A stretch of DNA of 64,000 bases, from contig NC_072467.1 of NCBI RefSeq assembly GCF_027596085.1, positions 15,679,976 to 15,743,975 on the forward strand, given 5' to 3'. A model generated the notes under the pieces. That model did no database searches and was not told the DNA's origin. It saw only the letters and a list, made by a program, of their open reading frames with translations. The number at the start of each line of letters is the position of its first letter. The stretch's first letter is position 1. Shown here piece after piece: positions 33,085-45,795 of this stretch. The stretch comes from Anoplopoma fimbria. Taxonomy: Eukaryota > Chordata > Actinopteri > Perciformes > Anoplopomatidae. Made by a program: the position numbers and the translations under genes.

Positions 33085-33320
33085 ATAGAAAGGAGGTCTG
33101 GTGGTGGACGGGTCACTAAACACACTTTTACCCACGAGACTGCTGTTTGTGTCTCATGTTTTGTTGTGTTCTTGTTTTTTGTTTCAATTTAGTAGTCATT
33201 TAAAGCCTTACCATGATGTTTTTTTACTAAACCCAACCGAGTAGTTTTTTTGTCGATTGTTGTTTTGTTTTGTTTCAATATTCAACGTTAACCACATGTT
33301 TCAGACTGTTTTTAACAGTG
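33085..33320 (+). repeat. Unnamed repeat D, copy 3
   Basis: GGTCTGGTGGTGGACGGGTC, TTACCCACGAGACTGCTGTT, TGTGTCTCATGTTTTG and AAACCCAACCGAGTAGTTTT keep the family order. Confidence 0.5.
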
Positions 33321-34389
33321 GCCGTAACCTGGGAGAAAATCTATTCCATTGAAACATAATTGAGAGTGAAGTTTTGTTGTATTGGAATGTAATTTTGTAG
33401 AAGACAGGGCTGCCCTCAGATAATGCAAGATCTGTTAGGAGGAAGAGATCTTCAGAACCCTACATTGCTGTTTACCAAAGCCTTAAAAACAGCTTTGTCA
33501 TTTTTCAACCTGGTGTCTAAGTGACTAATGAGGACAACAGCTTTTGAAATTGGTCCAGTATTGAGGGAGAAGACTGCAAATGACAGCCGCTTAACAGGCT
33601 GCAATGAAATCTTTCAGGGACACTGTTTTGTTGGAGTGCAGAAAACAAGACTTCTCAGAGTTAGACTTGATTAGAAACAATAACAATTAGACAGGACAGA
33701 CCCAGCAAATTGATTTATTTATTTGTCCATAGGGTTGAAAAACCTCCATGTTAAAAAAAACCTACTAATGAAAGGAGATTATTGGACTGCCCTCTGTTTT
33801 AGCCTTTAGTCTGTTTAGAATCCCAGTTCAAAACTCAACTTTGTCAGCATCAAATATACCTGGTGTTGCTCGTGAAAGGCAGTTTCTCAAAGTTGCATAA
33901 CTTTATGCAAATAAGGACCTGACCTGGAGTTTCCATAGTGATCTGTGGAAAAACTGATGCATTGGTGGGCCAGGAAGATGATTTGGTTAAATATCAGAGG
34001 GCGAGAATATTAGTCATCTCAGGGATTCCTCTTTAGTATGACCCTTATCTCCAGGATTACAGATCGCGCTGCTTTAAGCAAAGTCACGTCAACTGTAGAA
34101 GAAAGTGCAGGTGCTTACTAATACACTGACCGGAGGAGAAAGATATTCGCTAGCCTGGACAATTAAAACATCCACAGGTTAGCGTAAAATGGTGGAGGTG
34201 AACTTGGTTGCAATAAGAGCGGCTGTAGAGAAATCAGTAAACTTTTAAAACTTGTCTTGCTCATCGCCAGAGAGAAAGATTACAGTAACTGCTAACTGAA
34301 GGACCTTGTCCTGGAGCCGTCACACACTCTCCCCCAGGCAGAGTCGTCTCCTTGCGGAGGGAAGGACGAGGTGAGGTTGTCCTCCACGA

Positions 34390-34668
34390 ACCATGGAAGT
34401 ATTATTGACAAGCTGTCGGGGCAGCTCTACTTCTTCCTCTCATGTTGGAATGAGGGCAGACTGGACTCAACGGTGACTCACTATCGCCTCTCTAGGTACG
34501 AGTGAAATTGCAAGACAGGACGGGCCGGTGCTAGCTGGTTAGCATGCTAATTTCAGTAGATATCTCTGCAACACAATACAAAGACGTCTTTGACACAAAG
34601 TGAAAAATATGTTCATGTTTGTCCCTAAAGTTCATTTTTGAATGTCTTTAACAAAAATTCTGGCCAGT
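34390..34668 (+). repeat. Unnamed repeat C, copy 2
   Basis: CTCATGTTGGAATGAGGGCA, GCTAGCTGGTTAGCATGCTA, ATTTCAGTAGATATCTC and ACAAAAATTCTGGCCA match copy 1 in the same order. Confidence 0.6.
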
Positions 34669-35719
34669 CGCTATGGTTAACTTTTGATTATTTGCACAAA
34701 TCAAATCCTCCCCAACATATGACGCCATGAGATACTTGGTAACAAATTTTAAAACAAAAAAGACAATTTAGTCTGATTGTTGGACGACTCCTGTAATTCC
34801 TCCCCATGTTTCCCTTTCCTCACTTGCCTCCTCACTAATTGTCATTATTTGCTTCGCAATTTCTTTCCACTTGTTCCATTGATCCAGAATCAAATCTCCT
34901 TTTTGTTTGTATTTCCTCCAAGAGTAATTTCATGAATTTCTGTTAAGTTACTGTATTCCATATTGCAAATGTGACAATTAAGCATGAGCTGGCTGATGAT
35001 TTAGGCTGCAGAGTGACCTAGAAGAAGCTATGAGCTTTTAGTTTTTTATATCCCTTTGAACGGTAGCTGATTAATGGAATCAAACTGAATGAACTATCCT
35101 GCACATTCCAAGCCCACATGCAAATAACAAAACATGTTTAACATTTGCCATAGTAAGAAAGTGTTGGAAATACACATGCTAAACCTTTTTGCGACATTTA
35201 GTATGCAAAGTTTTCAACATTTTTCAGAATTGGGAAACTCAACCCTGTTTTTACGATGCAGCCATTCATCCATCCCACCATCCTCCCCCCTCCCTGCCCT
35301 GTAAGTGTCTTTTTCTCATGGACAGTGTGACCCACTTACAAAAGCACACCACAGTCTCACTGACTAGACAGCAGCTTCAGACTGATGGAGAGCTTTCCAA
35401 CACACTCTCTGCTATCCAGCTTGTCTTCATCAAGCAGCATTTAACAACCACTCTGGGGTTGAATCTAATGAAATGTATTAGATTTAAATAGATGTATGAC
35501 TCAACCCTTCATTAGATAAGCATATGCTGTGCCATGTTATTGGACAATTAATTTGATTTAGAAAGAATGATTTAAGGCATATCTTTGTATCTGTTTTACA
35601 TTGATACACACATAGACATTCGGAGGATTATATGCAATAATTACATGGCATCAACTTGAAGCTTGCAAAGAGATTCTATGTTGTTGAATTTAGCAACTTG
35701 CCAGTGTCATGGCAACAGC
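34669..35719. other. Intergenic, no gene seen
   Basis: Nothing recognised beyond AT-rich DNA. Confidence 0.5.
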
Positions 35720-35990
35720 CGTGGCTGGAGGCATTCTGCTTTCAGGTTGTCTGTCCGTCCATCCATCCGTTACATTCTTTTGAACTCTCAGGAATCCTTT
35801 ATTATGAATCCCACTGCTCTTCATGCCAAGAAAAGCAGTGGGATTCATTAGAACGCCTAAGCAACATCTGGAGGGAATTTCTTCAAATTTGGCGCAATCG
35901 TCCACCTGGACTCAAATATGAACTGATTCGATTTTGGTGATGTAAGGTCACTGTGACATCGCAAATCACATTTTTTATAACTCAAGAATT
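35720..35990 (+). repeat. Dispersed fish repeat with a 15-bp perfect hairpin
   Basis: ATGAATCCCACTGCT (35804-35818) and its exact complement AGCAGTGGGATTCAT (35834-35848) flank a 15-nt loop. Downstream, TTCAAATTTGGCGCAATCGT and CACCTGGACTCAAATATGAA match a common teleost repeat that contains this phrase. Confidence 0.6.
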
Positions 35991-37110
35991 CATGCACCAA
36001 TGATCCTCTGTAAAGTATCGTCAATATGAAAAAAAATCTGTTTTATTTAAGCACTGTACATACTGTAAACAATGAAGAATAAGATACTGCTGTTTATTGT
36101 GAATGAAGGACTTTAAAGAGAGGTCTCTTCAGGTCTCTAGATGATACGTCACAAAGAATATAATGATTAGGAAATTCTTCACAGCCTTCCTGATGGGAAA
36201 TGTTAAACTATGGAACCACACGCTGAAAACCAGCGTTCTTTGAGGAATATTATCATATGCCAACCATAGCAACAAAGACATAAATGTGCAATTTTACAAA
36301 ACTCATTTGTATTTCTTGACGGGCTAACAAATATATCCCTGTAGCCGACTCTCGACTACCGTAGGTTCTCCCCAACACAGATACGGCTTCAGCAGGTAAG
36401 TTCAACAATGGTATATTTATTTCCTTCAAAATACAACACAAAATGCGGACCGTCGTGCGCTCCGCTTCGCTGCCCGGCTTCTCGGGCGCACCCGGTCCAC
36501 CGTTCCGTGGCCATGTTTTTCAAAGCAGACATTTTGACAGGAAGGTCCCAGATGTAATTAAAAACATTAAAAATAACAGCATTAAGTTACATTTGATAGT
36601 TCCAGGGTCCTTGTATGATCCAGTGGATTATTTTTACACCTTAATCTTTCAAGTTACAGAGCCATTGTGAATGTTATTAGTCGTGCAATATAATGGCAAT
36701 TCAAAATGTTCACTGTGAAAAATGTTTTTCAATGGCAAAATATGCAGATTATGAAGAGAGGATAATCTTCAGTTCTCTTACTAAGACGACTAGCAGGTGA
36801 ACATATTGGAGCACTTAAACTGCCTGGTAGTTCTGCCAGGGGTTGGTGGAGTCCAAAAACAGAATTTTTTCAGGTACCGTAGATACAAACATGATTTCAA
36901 ATAAACCCTTAACTCTGTAACTGCTGGATATGTTCACTACATCAACTTAAAAGGAGATGATATATAAGTGTTGTGAGCACAATTATTAAAGGTATACAGC
37001 TTTATGAATTGTATTTTTGTCCATTAGAGGCAGTAAAAACAGATTTAATATGCAGCCACCATAAGAAGTGTCACCAGCTAATCATGTTGTTTTATCTAAC
37101 TTGTTAGCAA

Positions 37111-37530
37111 ACCAATTCAATTCAATTCAGTTTATTTTGTATAGACCAAAATCACAAATGACTAATTTGCCTCAGAGGGCTTTACAATATGTACACATGC
37201 GACATCCTCTGTCCCTGAACCCTCACCCCGGCACAGGAAAGACTGCCCTAAAAAAAACCTTTAACAGGGAGAAAAAAGGAAGAAACCTATGGGAGAGCAA
37301 CAGAGGAGGGATCCTTCTCCCAGGATGGACAGAATGCAATAGATGTCATGTGTACACAATGAACAACATAACAGAGTTACAACACATTCAATGTATATGA
37401 CATAAATGATTCATATAATCAGAGTAGTAAGCAGAGTAACGAAGGAGAAAAGTAAGACTACTTATAAAAACAGCAATGAATATAGTAGAATTATAATGAT
37501 ATAGGGAATAGTAATATTAATGTGACTAAT
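37111..37530 (-). mobile_element. LINE-type 3' end with GAATT tail, copy 2
   Basis: It begins on the plus strand with CAATTCAATTCAATTCAG and continues with the complement of the 23.0 kb copy (CAGAGGGCTTTACA, GGGATCCTTCTCCCAGGATG, ATAACAGAGTTACAACACAT). The element therefore points to the minus strand and is about 420 bp long. Confidence 0.7.
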
Positions 37531-40483
37531 AATAATAATGGTTGAAGCAGTGGGTCTCAGCCCCGTCACAGCAGGAGGCACGACCACAGTCCAGGTACCA
37601 CAACGATTCATGGAAACCTGTGCCCACATTGGTATTCATCAGTGATATGTTAGTATGCCATGTTTTTCTGTGAAGCTTTTTAAGTTCTACAATCACTTGA
37701 GCTCTGTGTCTGTATCCACAAACTCCACAAAAAAAAGATCTGCTCTTTAGCAAATAAATATTCAATTTTTCTCCTCCAGCTACTTGCTGTTTGCTTCTTG
37801 GTGCTGGGCAGTGAGTTTATCAGAGCTTTTAAAATGTATAATTGCGAAATTGTAATGTAAAACCAAGACGGCCAATTAGGTAGTGCTGTTTTATGATAAT
37901 TCTCAATGATTTCTGCAGTCTAAGAAAGCTCTTTAACTCAGGTCAGACATTCATTTCTATAATTATAATGATGAAATGGTGGGCTGTCTTTGTCGTTTAC
38001 GAAGTCTGTAGCTGTTGTGTAAGAGTATTTTCATTGTTTTGCTGTGCTTTAATGGAGCATGGCTATAATTAATCGAACCTCATCCATTTTATAAGTCTGG
38101 AGAAATGTAAAATTGAACTTGCACTCTTCTTGCTCATTGCATACTTTCTCTGTTATTGAAGCTATTGTCATACATGCATCTCAGCAAGACTGTAGCAACA
38201 AGTAGGTCAGCCTACAGTGAGGCTGGAGACTGTTACCGTTCTGTAAATAGACAGCCACAGGGTCAATCTCCCAATGTGTCCGTCCCAAACAGCCACGTAA
38301 CCTGCAACAATGGCCTGGAGCAAAAGATAGACAACCCACCACAACTGCAAATTGTTTTATACTATGATGTTTGCTGAATGCATAAATTACTCAATCATTT
38401 TCAGAGCTAAGTGACACACTCCAGTGGGGGGGAAATGGACGTCTGAAGGATGAGCGATGGAAACCCTTCCTTAACCCTCTGACAGCCGGCAGCAGCTTTT
38501 TCTGACATGTTTGTGTCACGTCGAATCATTTGATATCTGTTGACATATGTCACAAGCTTTTAGATCAAAGTCTTACCAATTGTGTCGGAAAAATTAGACA
38601 CGGTCCCTTCTATCATAAGCTGCTTCAGGAACACAACCAACCCCAGACCAGTTTTCCACTGCATTCGGAGTCATAAACCATGATTCAATGTGACAGTTAT
38701 GGAATGTGAATTAAAACGTAATTAACGCGCTACCAAATATGAAACAGTGCAACCTACTGAAAGAGATGTTACTCCAAAGCAGTTCAACCTTTGCGTGTAG
38801 TGTGTCTAGAGATCTACACTGATGATGATCTTTTACCAGGCGGATAAAGGAACTTGGTACCAAAGCTCAATACAAGTATGTGTGTTGTAACAGTTTGGTG
38901 AGATATATAATTGGTGACCACTACAAGAAATTTTGAATGTTCAATTGATAGTGACATTGTGTTAATTCACTTAAATGTTTATTGTTGAGTTCATGGTTAA
39001 ATAGGGGTTACTGGACTGCAATATATTAAGAGATGTTCCTCATTTTCATCATTCTTATAGACATAAATACGCAAGGGGGAAGAATACAATATCATATTTA
39101 ATAAAATGTACAATATGGCAATATGAAAATATACATAAGAAAATTTTTATTGTGTATCTGGCCTATTATTGGTGCTAACACCAGTTGTGGACCCAGGCTG
39201 TCTGATGGGCGGTGGTGAAAAATATAAAAAGGATACTATCGTCAGTGGAAAACAAACAGAGAAAAGGATCTGGTACCAGAATGTGAGTCGTGTTTAGTCT
39301 TCTTTACTTTTATGCAATCACGTTCAACTACTAGATCAGTTCTTTTCTTATTAATTTACCTTCTATCTCTTACTATAATGTATGGTATAGAAAACAGCTC
39401 TACAACTTTAAGTCTCCTGGTGACCCGTCTATAATAGTGTGTCTGAGTTCTGACTTGTGTCTGACTTGCGTTTCAAATAGGCAGGGATTTAAAACTCAGC
39501 ATGGCCAGTCACAAAGCCAGCCCCCTGGCATGTCTGTCCCCTATGTCCATTCACATTGATCCAGTCTAAAACAGCCCTCACTTTGTGCACTAATGCCACA
39601 AGAGCCCAGAGTGTGTCTACTGCCAACTGACAGACGGACTGACCCCTCGGCGGACTGAGCTGTTGTTATTATTATTATTATGACTCACTGGCCTGGTTTG
39701 CCATAAATTGGCCCCTGTAGATTTCTGTAGAAGTGTGAGTGTGAGTTTGTGTGTAAGATGGAGATACATTTCACATTGACTGAGTGAAGGAGGAATTTGT
39801 GCAGCTCCCTTTGGAGCCACAGAAGGCTCTATACAACTTCTTAATCTGCAGTAGCACTCCCAAACTTGTAACTTTGTTATATTAAATTGGTTGAGTTCAA
39901 TTTAAGCACCAGCTGAATCTGTGTTGAATTTTCTTGAATAAATTCCAGTTCTAGTTACCAACTTGAAGCTGATGAATGTCAAGGTTCTTTTCAATCAGGA
40001 GAGACTTCAATACAATTTAACAATAATTTATTACACATGCATAAGAATGAATAATACAAAGTCTTTGGCTATTGGACTCCATGGCCAAGCCATATAACAG
40101 AGGGCCCTAACGCTGAGGTCAGCGAAGCACAATCCCCCTGATGTCCAGACACTGGTGGTGGTGATGATGAAGGGACTTCCTGTAATCCTAATGCTGCCTG
40201 TGCGACTTGCGATGACTGGTGTGGAGGAGGGTCACGTCTGAAATATGCTGAAATGACAACTGACCGCAGCAGAGAGCATATTTTTAAAATTTGACAGCAA
40301 CGATGTGATTGGCAAAAGGAAACCGGGGCCGAAACTGGTTGGTTAATTTTACGTGAATGCCCCCCAATCACCTGATAGAGTAATCATGGGGACAGAGTGA
40401 ATGAGTTTATGAATGAACAGGAGTGTAAAGCTAGTCTTCCTGACTGAACTTTCTCTAAGCTTCATATAATGAACCTCCTCTTG
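37531..40483. other. Intergenic, no gene seen
   Basis: A short (TTA)n tract lies at 39666-39680; otherwise no named feature. Confidence 0.5.
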
Positions 40484-41537
40484 TAATGCCTATTCCTCTT
40501 GTGCTCCTCTATTCTGCCGGGTCCCTCAAGGCTCTATTTTGGGTCCTCTTTTGTTCACCATAAACATGCTAATCTGGGGGCAAATCATGCGCAGACATGA
40601 CATTGACTTCCACTGCTATGCGGATGACACATAACTGTATTTCCCATTAAAGTCTGGTTACCTGACGTGTTATTTATAATGTCCTGCCTCACATAAATTA
40701 GAACTTGGATGTCAAAAGAATGTCCTGACTCCAAATCAGAAATAGTCATGATAACCCCCATTGGCCCCAGCACTTCATGATCACTCCTCTAGTCTGCATG
40801 CCTTTTCTAACAATGTTTGTAAAGACGCCTGGAACTAGGTGTCATTTTTGATTCTGATTTGTCTTTTGATGCTCAGGGGACCAAAGTTGTTCAGTCCAGC
40901 TTTGCCCAACTAAGACAGCTTACCAAGATCAGATGTCCTTTCCCCTGCAGACTTAGAAAAGGTCAGCCATGCTTTTATCTCCTCCAGACTTGATTATTGC
41001 AACGCAGCTTATTCTGGTATCAGCAGCCGGAACATTCAAAGACTGCAGTGGATACAAAACGCTGCTGCCAGGCTTTAAACACGTACTAAGAGAACAACAT
41101 CATCACACCAATCCTTGCCGCCCTTCACTAAGCTTTAGAATTTATTTTAAGATTTTACAGCTTGATTTTAAAGCCTTGAATTGTCTGGCTCCTGCCTATA
41201 TCTGTGCTTTGCTTACTTCCTATAAGCCTAATTTCTACTTAAGATCCTGAGTGCTAATGGTTCCAAAATGCTGACTTGATGGCTCAGGCTTATGCTGTCC
41301 AGGCCCCTCAGGTGTGGAACTCCCTGCCTGAGAATCTCTAGTAGGCAAACTCCACTCAGTATCAGCCTTTAAATCTCTTCTTACTGGTTGAATATGGTAC
41401 TCTCTATTTTATTATTTTATTCGATTTTATCTTGCCTATATATTGAGCTTACTTTTATCATGTTTTAAAATGTAAAGCACCTTGTAACATTGGTTTTGAA
41501 AGATGCTATATGAATAAAGTTATTATTATTATTGTAT
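40484..41537 (+). mobile_element. L2-type LINE, 3' part of the reverse transcriptase ORF and tail
   Basis: Frameshifted plus-strand translation shows GSILGPLLF- and YADDTQLY-like motifs (the YADD catalytic box near 40617), then LGVIFDSDLSFDAQGTKVV near 40840, SRLDYCNAAYSGISS near 40983 and AAARL near 41063, the usual order of teleost L2/CR1-like LINEs. The 3' end has the family tail GATGCTATATGAATAAAG followed by (TTA)n at 41521-41535. Stops and frameshifts make it a dead 5'-truncated copy. Confidence 0.85.
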
Positions 41538-41890
41538 TAATTGTTTGCAACTTAATTTTACAGGTCTGAATCCTGACAAAACAATGAATGGATTAAAGGA
41601 TGGATGGTTGCAACACAGATGCTATGGAGCGATGAGAGAGGAAATGAGCTAACAGTCAATAGTACACTGTGATATCGACGCTGCTACGAGCTATGAGCAA
41701 TGACCTGCTCTTAGTCCTGGCACTGGACAGACAATTAAGCTATTCCTACACCGCAAAAACTGTTTATTTGTTCTAATCTACTTTAAACCATTGCTTGATT
41801 CCAAATGTCACATAGAAATCCACCTGATCCAAACTGTATAATTCTGCCAACCCAACTCAGTGAATTGAATTCTAATCAATTGAATATCAT

Positions 41891-41940
41891 TACTTTGTGT
41901 AAAATTGAATTGATTTACTTTGTGTAAAATTGAATTGATT
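41891..41940. repeat. Perfect 25-bp tandem duplication
   Basis: The 25-bp unit beginning TACTTTGTGTAAAATTGAAT is present twice without mismatch at 41891-41915 and 41916-41940. Confidence 0.95.
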
Positions 41941-42140
41941 AACCTTTGCTAAAACCTCAGTGCACCATCTGAGCTCATCCCAGGGTGCCCTTGCAGGCAA
42001 TGACTGTTGAAAAGTGGATGAACTGCCCCTCCAAGGGCTCCAGGTCAAATGCAGTATTTCCTTTCAGCTGCATGATTGATTTTTCTACAGTCATGGATGT
42101 GGATGCATTTCATCTTTTGTGTGGCAAAGAGAACACATTC

Positions 42141-42190
42141 AAACCAAACCAAACCAAACCAAACCAAACCAAACCAAACCAAACCAAACC
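42141..42190. repeat. (AAACC)10 minisatellite
   Basis: Ten perfect AAACC units. A plus-strand frame through it reads NQTKP repeats; this is a by-product of the repeat. Confidence 0.97.
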
Positions 42191-42604
42191 ACCTACTGGA
42201 TATGTAATGTGCTACATTTCACTGCAACATACTGGGCTCCATAGGCATGCAGCTTTGATGATGAGGATGACCAGACTGTTGGTTTATATAACATGTATTC
42301 ATTTATATAACATGTAAGTAAAAGCAACATTTTGTGGTGCTGTTTAATATTTGATCAGGTAAAAAAAAACCCCCACAAAAGATCAGTATTTAGACCAAAC
42401 AAGTTTTACTTATTTGCTTTTTCTGGAGTTTTCAGCCATAATAAAGCAGATGAAGTGTGCTCAGTCATGGTGGAGATGGATATTCACAACAGGCCAGTGC
42501 CTTTTAGGATTTGAACTGCTCATTCACTGACCTTGGAAATAGAGGATTTACAAAACAATCCCAACTCAAGTTCTGCTAACTGGCCATTTTTGGAGCTTTA
42601 AACC

Positions 42605-42722
42605 ATAAAATGGTGATTAGACTTGCATTTATATCGCACCTTTCTAGCCTTTTGACCACTCAAAGTTGTGTACACTCAACTTTCACCCATTCACACACAT
42701 AGTCTTACACTGATTGCAGATT
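42605..42722. mobile_element. SINE 3' fragment
   Basis: GACTTGCATTTATATCGCAC, CTTTTGACCACTCAAAG and CCATTCACACACATAG are the tail segment of the same SINE group as 16590-16864, without the tRNA head. Confidence 0.5.
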
Positions 42723-42729
42723 TGTCTAT

Positions 42730-42890
42730 TTGACTCTAAATGGACCATAATTTACTAAATGAACATCATGCTATACTGAAGAAGACTTGAAACTAGAGAT
42801 TGAGACCATAAACTCATGTTTACAATCAAACTTTTTTTGCAACTGGAGGAGTCGCCCCCTGCTGGTCAGTGGAGAGAATGCAGGTTTGTA
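42730..42890 (+). repeat. MITE family A, partial copy 2
   Basis: TTTGACTCTAAATGGACCAT, ACCATAAACTCATGTTTACA and GAGGAGTCGCCCCCTGCTGG match copy 1 and the later copies; the 5' half is missing. Confidence 0.7.
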
Positions 42891-44104
42891 TAACAATGTA
42901 TATGAAAACAAAAGGCTAATGATGACCAAGACAGAGTTTCTTACAAACCAGTCATTTCACTTTCATGCAATCACACGACTCTGTCCAAATACATGTATCA
43001 CCATTGCATAGTCTGACGCACATATCACCAGCTAACACATAGCTGCCTATTTTTCCTGTCGGCTGCCTGCCACCTGCTACAGATAATGAAGCGAGGCCTA
43101 CGGCTTGTTGGACTCCCTCCTCTTCCCGGCCCTGACAACATGGCATTGTATGAGCCGCTGCTCTATTGCCAACACAAGAGGGGGGAGTTTGAGGGGGAGA
43201 TAATACTAATTTGGAGAGCATAGCGGGGGCGTTGCTTCAGATACAGCTAATCCTCACACCTCATCGCCAAGATGTGGCTGGATGCTGCAGCGACCGCCTC
43301 CGCCGCTCCCTCTCTCTTTTCTTTCTTCCCTCTCCTTCTTTTTCCCCATTTTTTTGACATTCAGTTCCTCTCCTGCTGTCTTTGTTCTCATCTCTAAGCC
43401 TTCATCTCTTTCTCTTTTTTCCTCTCCTCCTGCACTTATCCCCTCTCTTCTGGGGCATGAGCACAAGGGGCGAAAGGGTGGGGCACTTTTTAGAGAGGAG
43501 AAAATAAAAGAGGCTTTAAAAGATAAGATAAGGGGAGGTTGATTAAAAAAGAAAAGAGATGAATACAGCTCAACAGGAGAGAAATATGTTTGTGTCCCTC
43601 CTTTAGTTTTGGAGAGCCTGTACCAGGACACTTGGTTTTGCAGCATCAAGTTATTTCCATTAGCCTAAAAAGACTTATTCCCATACACAATCTTTACATA
43701 AGAATGGCTGTAAAATTATGTTAATTTTCTTAGCATCATAAACCCACCAGAACTGATCATTTTAATAATCTGAATTTGAGTCTAATAAGACATTGCTACA
43801 ATAAATATTACAAAAGCTGTGTCAAAAAAAAGTGGGCCCTACTTTTCGTGAGTAGGGCACTGAGTTATTCAGCTCAGTCAAATAAGAACTCTAGTGTTCG
43901 TTCTTTATCGGCTCTAAAATGTGGACTGTAAGTAACTTTCATTAGAGTGAATTGGGGACATTTAAGAACAAGGTATAAGCATTGGGTAGTAACGATAATG
44001 TGGTTACTTTTTCAGTAATGAGTACAGTGGGGGATTACAATTTGAATTTTCGGTACAGTTACTAATACCAGTAATACTCAGTTACTTTTAAATTATGTGG
44101 GCTG
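42891..44104. other. Intergenic, non-repeat patch and CT tract
   Basis: 43080-43260 is a balanced, non-repeat patch (GCATTGTATGAGCCGCTGCT, ATAATACTAATTTGGAGAGC). It is followed by a pyrimidine tract at 43300-43460. No exon was supported. Confidence 0.4.
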
Positions 44105-44722
44105 CCTCTACATCAGAGGGCAACCTCTGCAAATGGGTAAGTGTCTTAAACCTGCATTCTCTCTAATGTCCATCAGGGGGCAACTCCTCTGGTTGTATAG
44201 AAGTCTATGAGAAAATGACAACATTTTATATCCTGTGACCTATCTCCTAACTGGCTGTCCTTTATCTCACCGACATTTAACACTACAGCTAGCGCTAGGT
44301 CTGGGACTATGTCACATGCTTTGTTACGCTAATGCCTTTTCCACATAAATATATGTTACTGGTTGTGAATTGGGCCTTCACACAATGTGGTTTTCATACT
44401 ACATACATATTTGGCTCCATGGAATTGCCTTTGGTGCTGCTCCGAGGCACACTTCGTCAAAAGTTACACCAGTTCTAACCAGGCGGCAAACTCCAGGTAT
44501 GATTAGTGAAAACAATACCAAGGTGCTCTAAGCCTGCATTCTCTCTACTGACCATCAGGGGGCGACTCCTCTGGTTGTATATAAGTCTATGAGAAAATGA
44601 CTCTACTTCTCTCTTGATTTATTCCCTCAGTAAACATTGTAAACATGAGTTTATGGTCTCAATATCTAGTTTCAAGTCTCCTTAAATACAGCATGATGTT
44701 CATTTAGTAAAGTATTGTCCCT
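44105..44722 (-). repeat. MITE family A, copy 3, with an internal segment shared only with copy 4
   Basis: A partial end (44145-44220) is followed by GTGACCTATCTCCTAACTGG to CCACATAAAT (44235-44350), then GTTACTGGTTGTGAATTGGG onward and a second end segment with CAGGGGGCGACTCCTCTGGT. Two end segments in the same orientation suggest a nested or tandem arrangement. Confidence 0.7.
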
Positions 44723-45539
44723 TGCTCCTTCAATAACCCTCACAATTTGTAACAAGTATACGAGTAGGTTGCCCAGCCATGATCCCAGGGTGGTATGTAA
44801 CTAGACATTACGGCAGAATGACTGCACAGCTGACTGCTGTTCCTCAGGGACTGGATTCTATAAGGTTGATGATTTTATGGTCAGTATATCACCCTGTGGC
44901 TATATGTTGGCAAAAGCTCATCTGACTTATTGACACACTAAAACTGACTATTTCTTCCTAACAAGCCAAGAAAAACCAGAGCTTAGACATTGTCTTTGCA
45001 CATGGAAGCTCTCCATAAATCAATAGGTGGCTTTACAATGCATGTGTACAATGATGTGTTCTATAAAAAGAGTAATTGACATAAGTTGTGGTTGATGAGG
45101 TTGATAAAATATTAATTCATTAAGCCCCATGGCCCCCTGCTTCTCAGAGCTACCATGGAGCCACACTGTCACTAAATGAACTCCCTGCATAGATATTATC
45201 AAATGTTTGAGAAAACAAAATAGGGATTTCAGAGAGAAGCAGACAGGATATTAGTTGAAGGATATATCAGGTTAGAAAGATTACCATAGAAGCTAAAGCT
45301 ACCGATCACAGTGTTAAAGTGAACCACCACATCACCTGGAGATTGAGACAGAAGACAATGAAGTAAAGGAACAACAGTGTTCCTGTAAAGCTTGGTAGGT
45401 CTTTATTCACTGTTACAATCATTAAAAAGCAAATGCAGCATGTGTAGACATTCAGTATATCTTCTGGAGGTATCCTCATGTAAAAAAAAAGATCCTGTTA
45501 CAACCTTGCCATATTTATTCAATCAGCCTTGCACACTGC
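44723..45539. other. Intergenic, no gene seen
   Basis: AT-rich; no coding or classified repeat signal. Confidence 0.5.
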
Positions 45540-45795
45540 ATCATTGCACTTGTATCTACATTTCATTGTCGTTGTTTTTTGTGTTTTATGTTCATGTATA
45601 TACTTTTGCATTTTTATATTTCATGTTGTAAATAACAGTTAAATGTTTATCCTTTGTTCTTCTTGGATCTCCTTGTTTTTTTGTTTTTTTGTCTGTTTCT
45701 GTGTACTGGTGAGCGGAGGAAACCGGAGTCAAATTCCATGTAATCGTACGCATACATGGCCAATAAAGCTGATTCTGATTCTGATTTTGATGATT
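45540..45795 (+). mobile_element. LINE-type 3' end with GATTCT-repeat tail
   Basis: ATTCCATGTAATCGTACGCA and CATGGCCAATAAAGCTGATT at 45735-45773 followed by GATTCTGATTCTGATT form a recurrent teleost retroposon tail. The clade cannot be set from this piece. Confidence 0.5.

Noticed and set aside
41985..42317. 110-codon frame containing NQTKP repeats
   Set aside because: The repeat is the (AAACC)10 minisatellite in translation; no further evidence of coding.
43254..43649. 131-codon minus frame and 86-codon plus frame
   Set aside because: Both derive from a pyrimidine/purine tract, with Glu/Arg- or Ser/Pro/Phe-rich low complexity and no homology.
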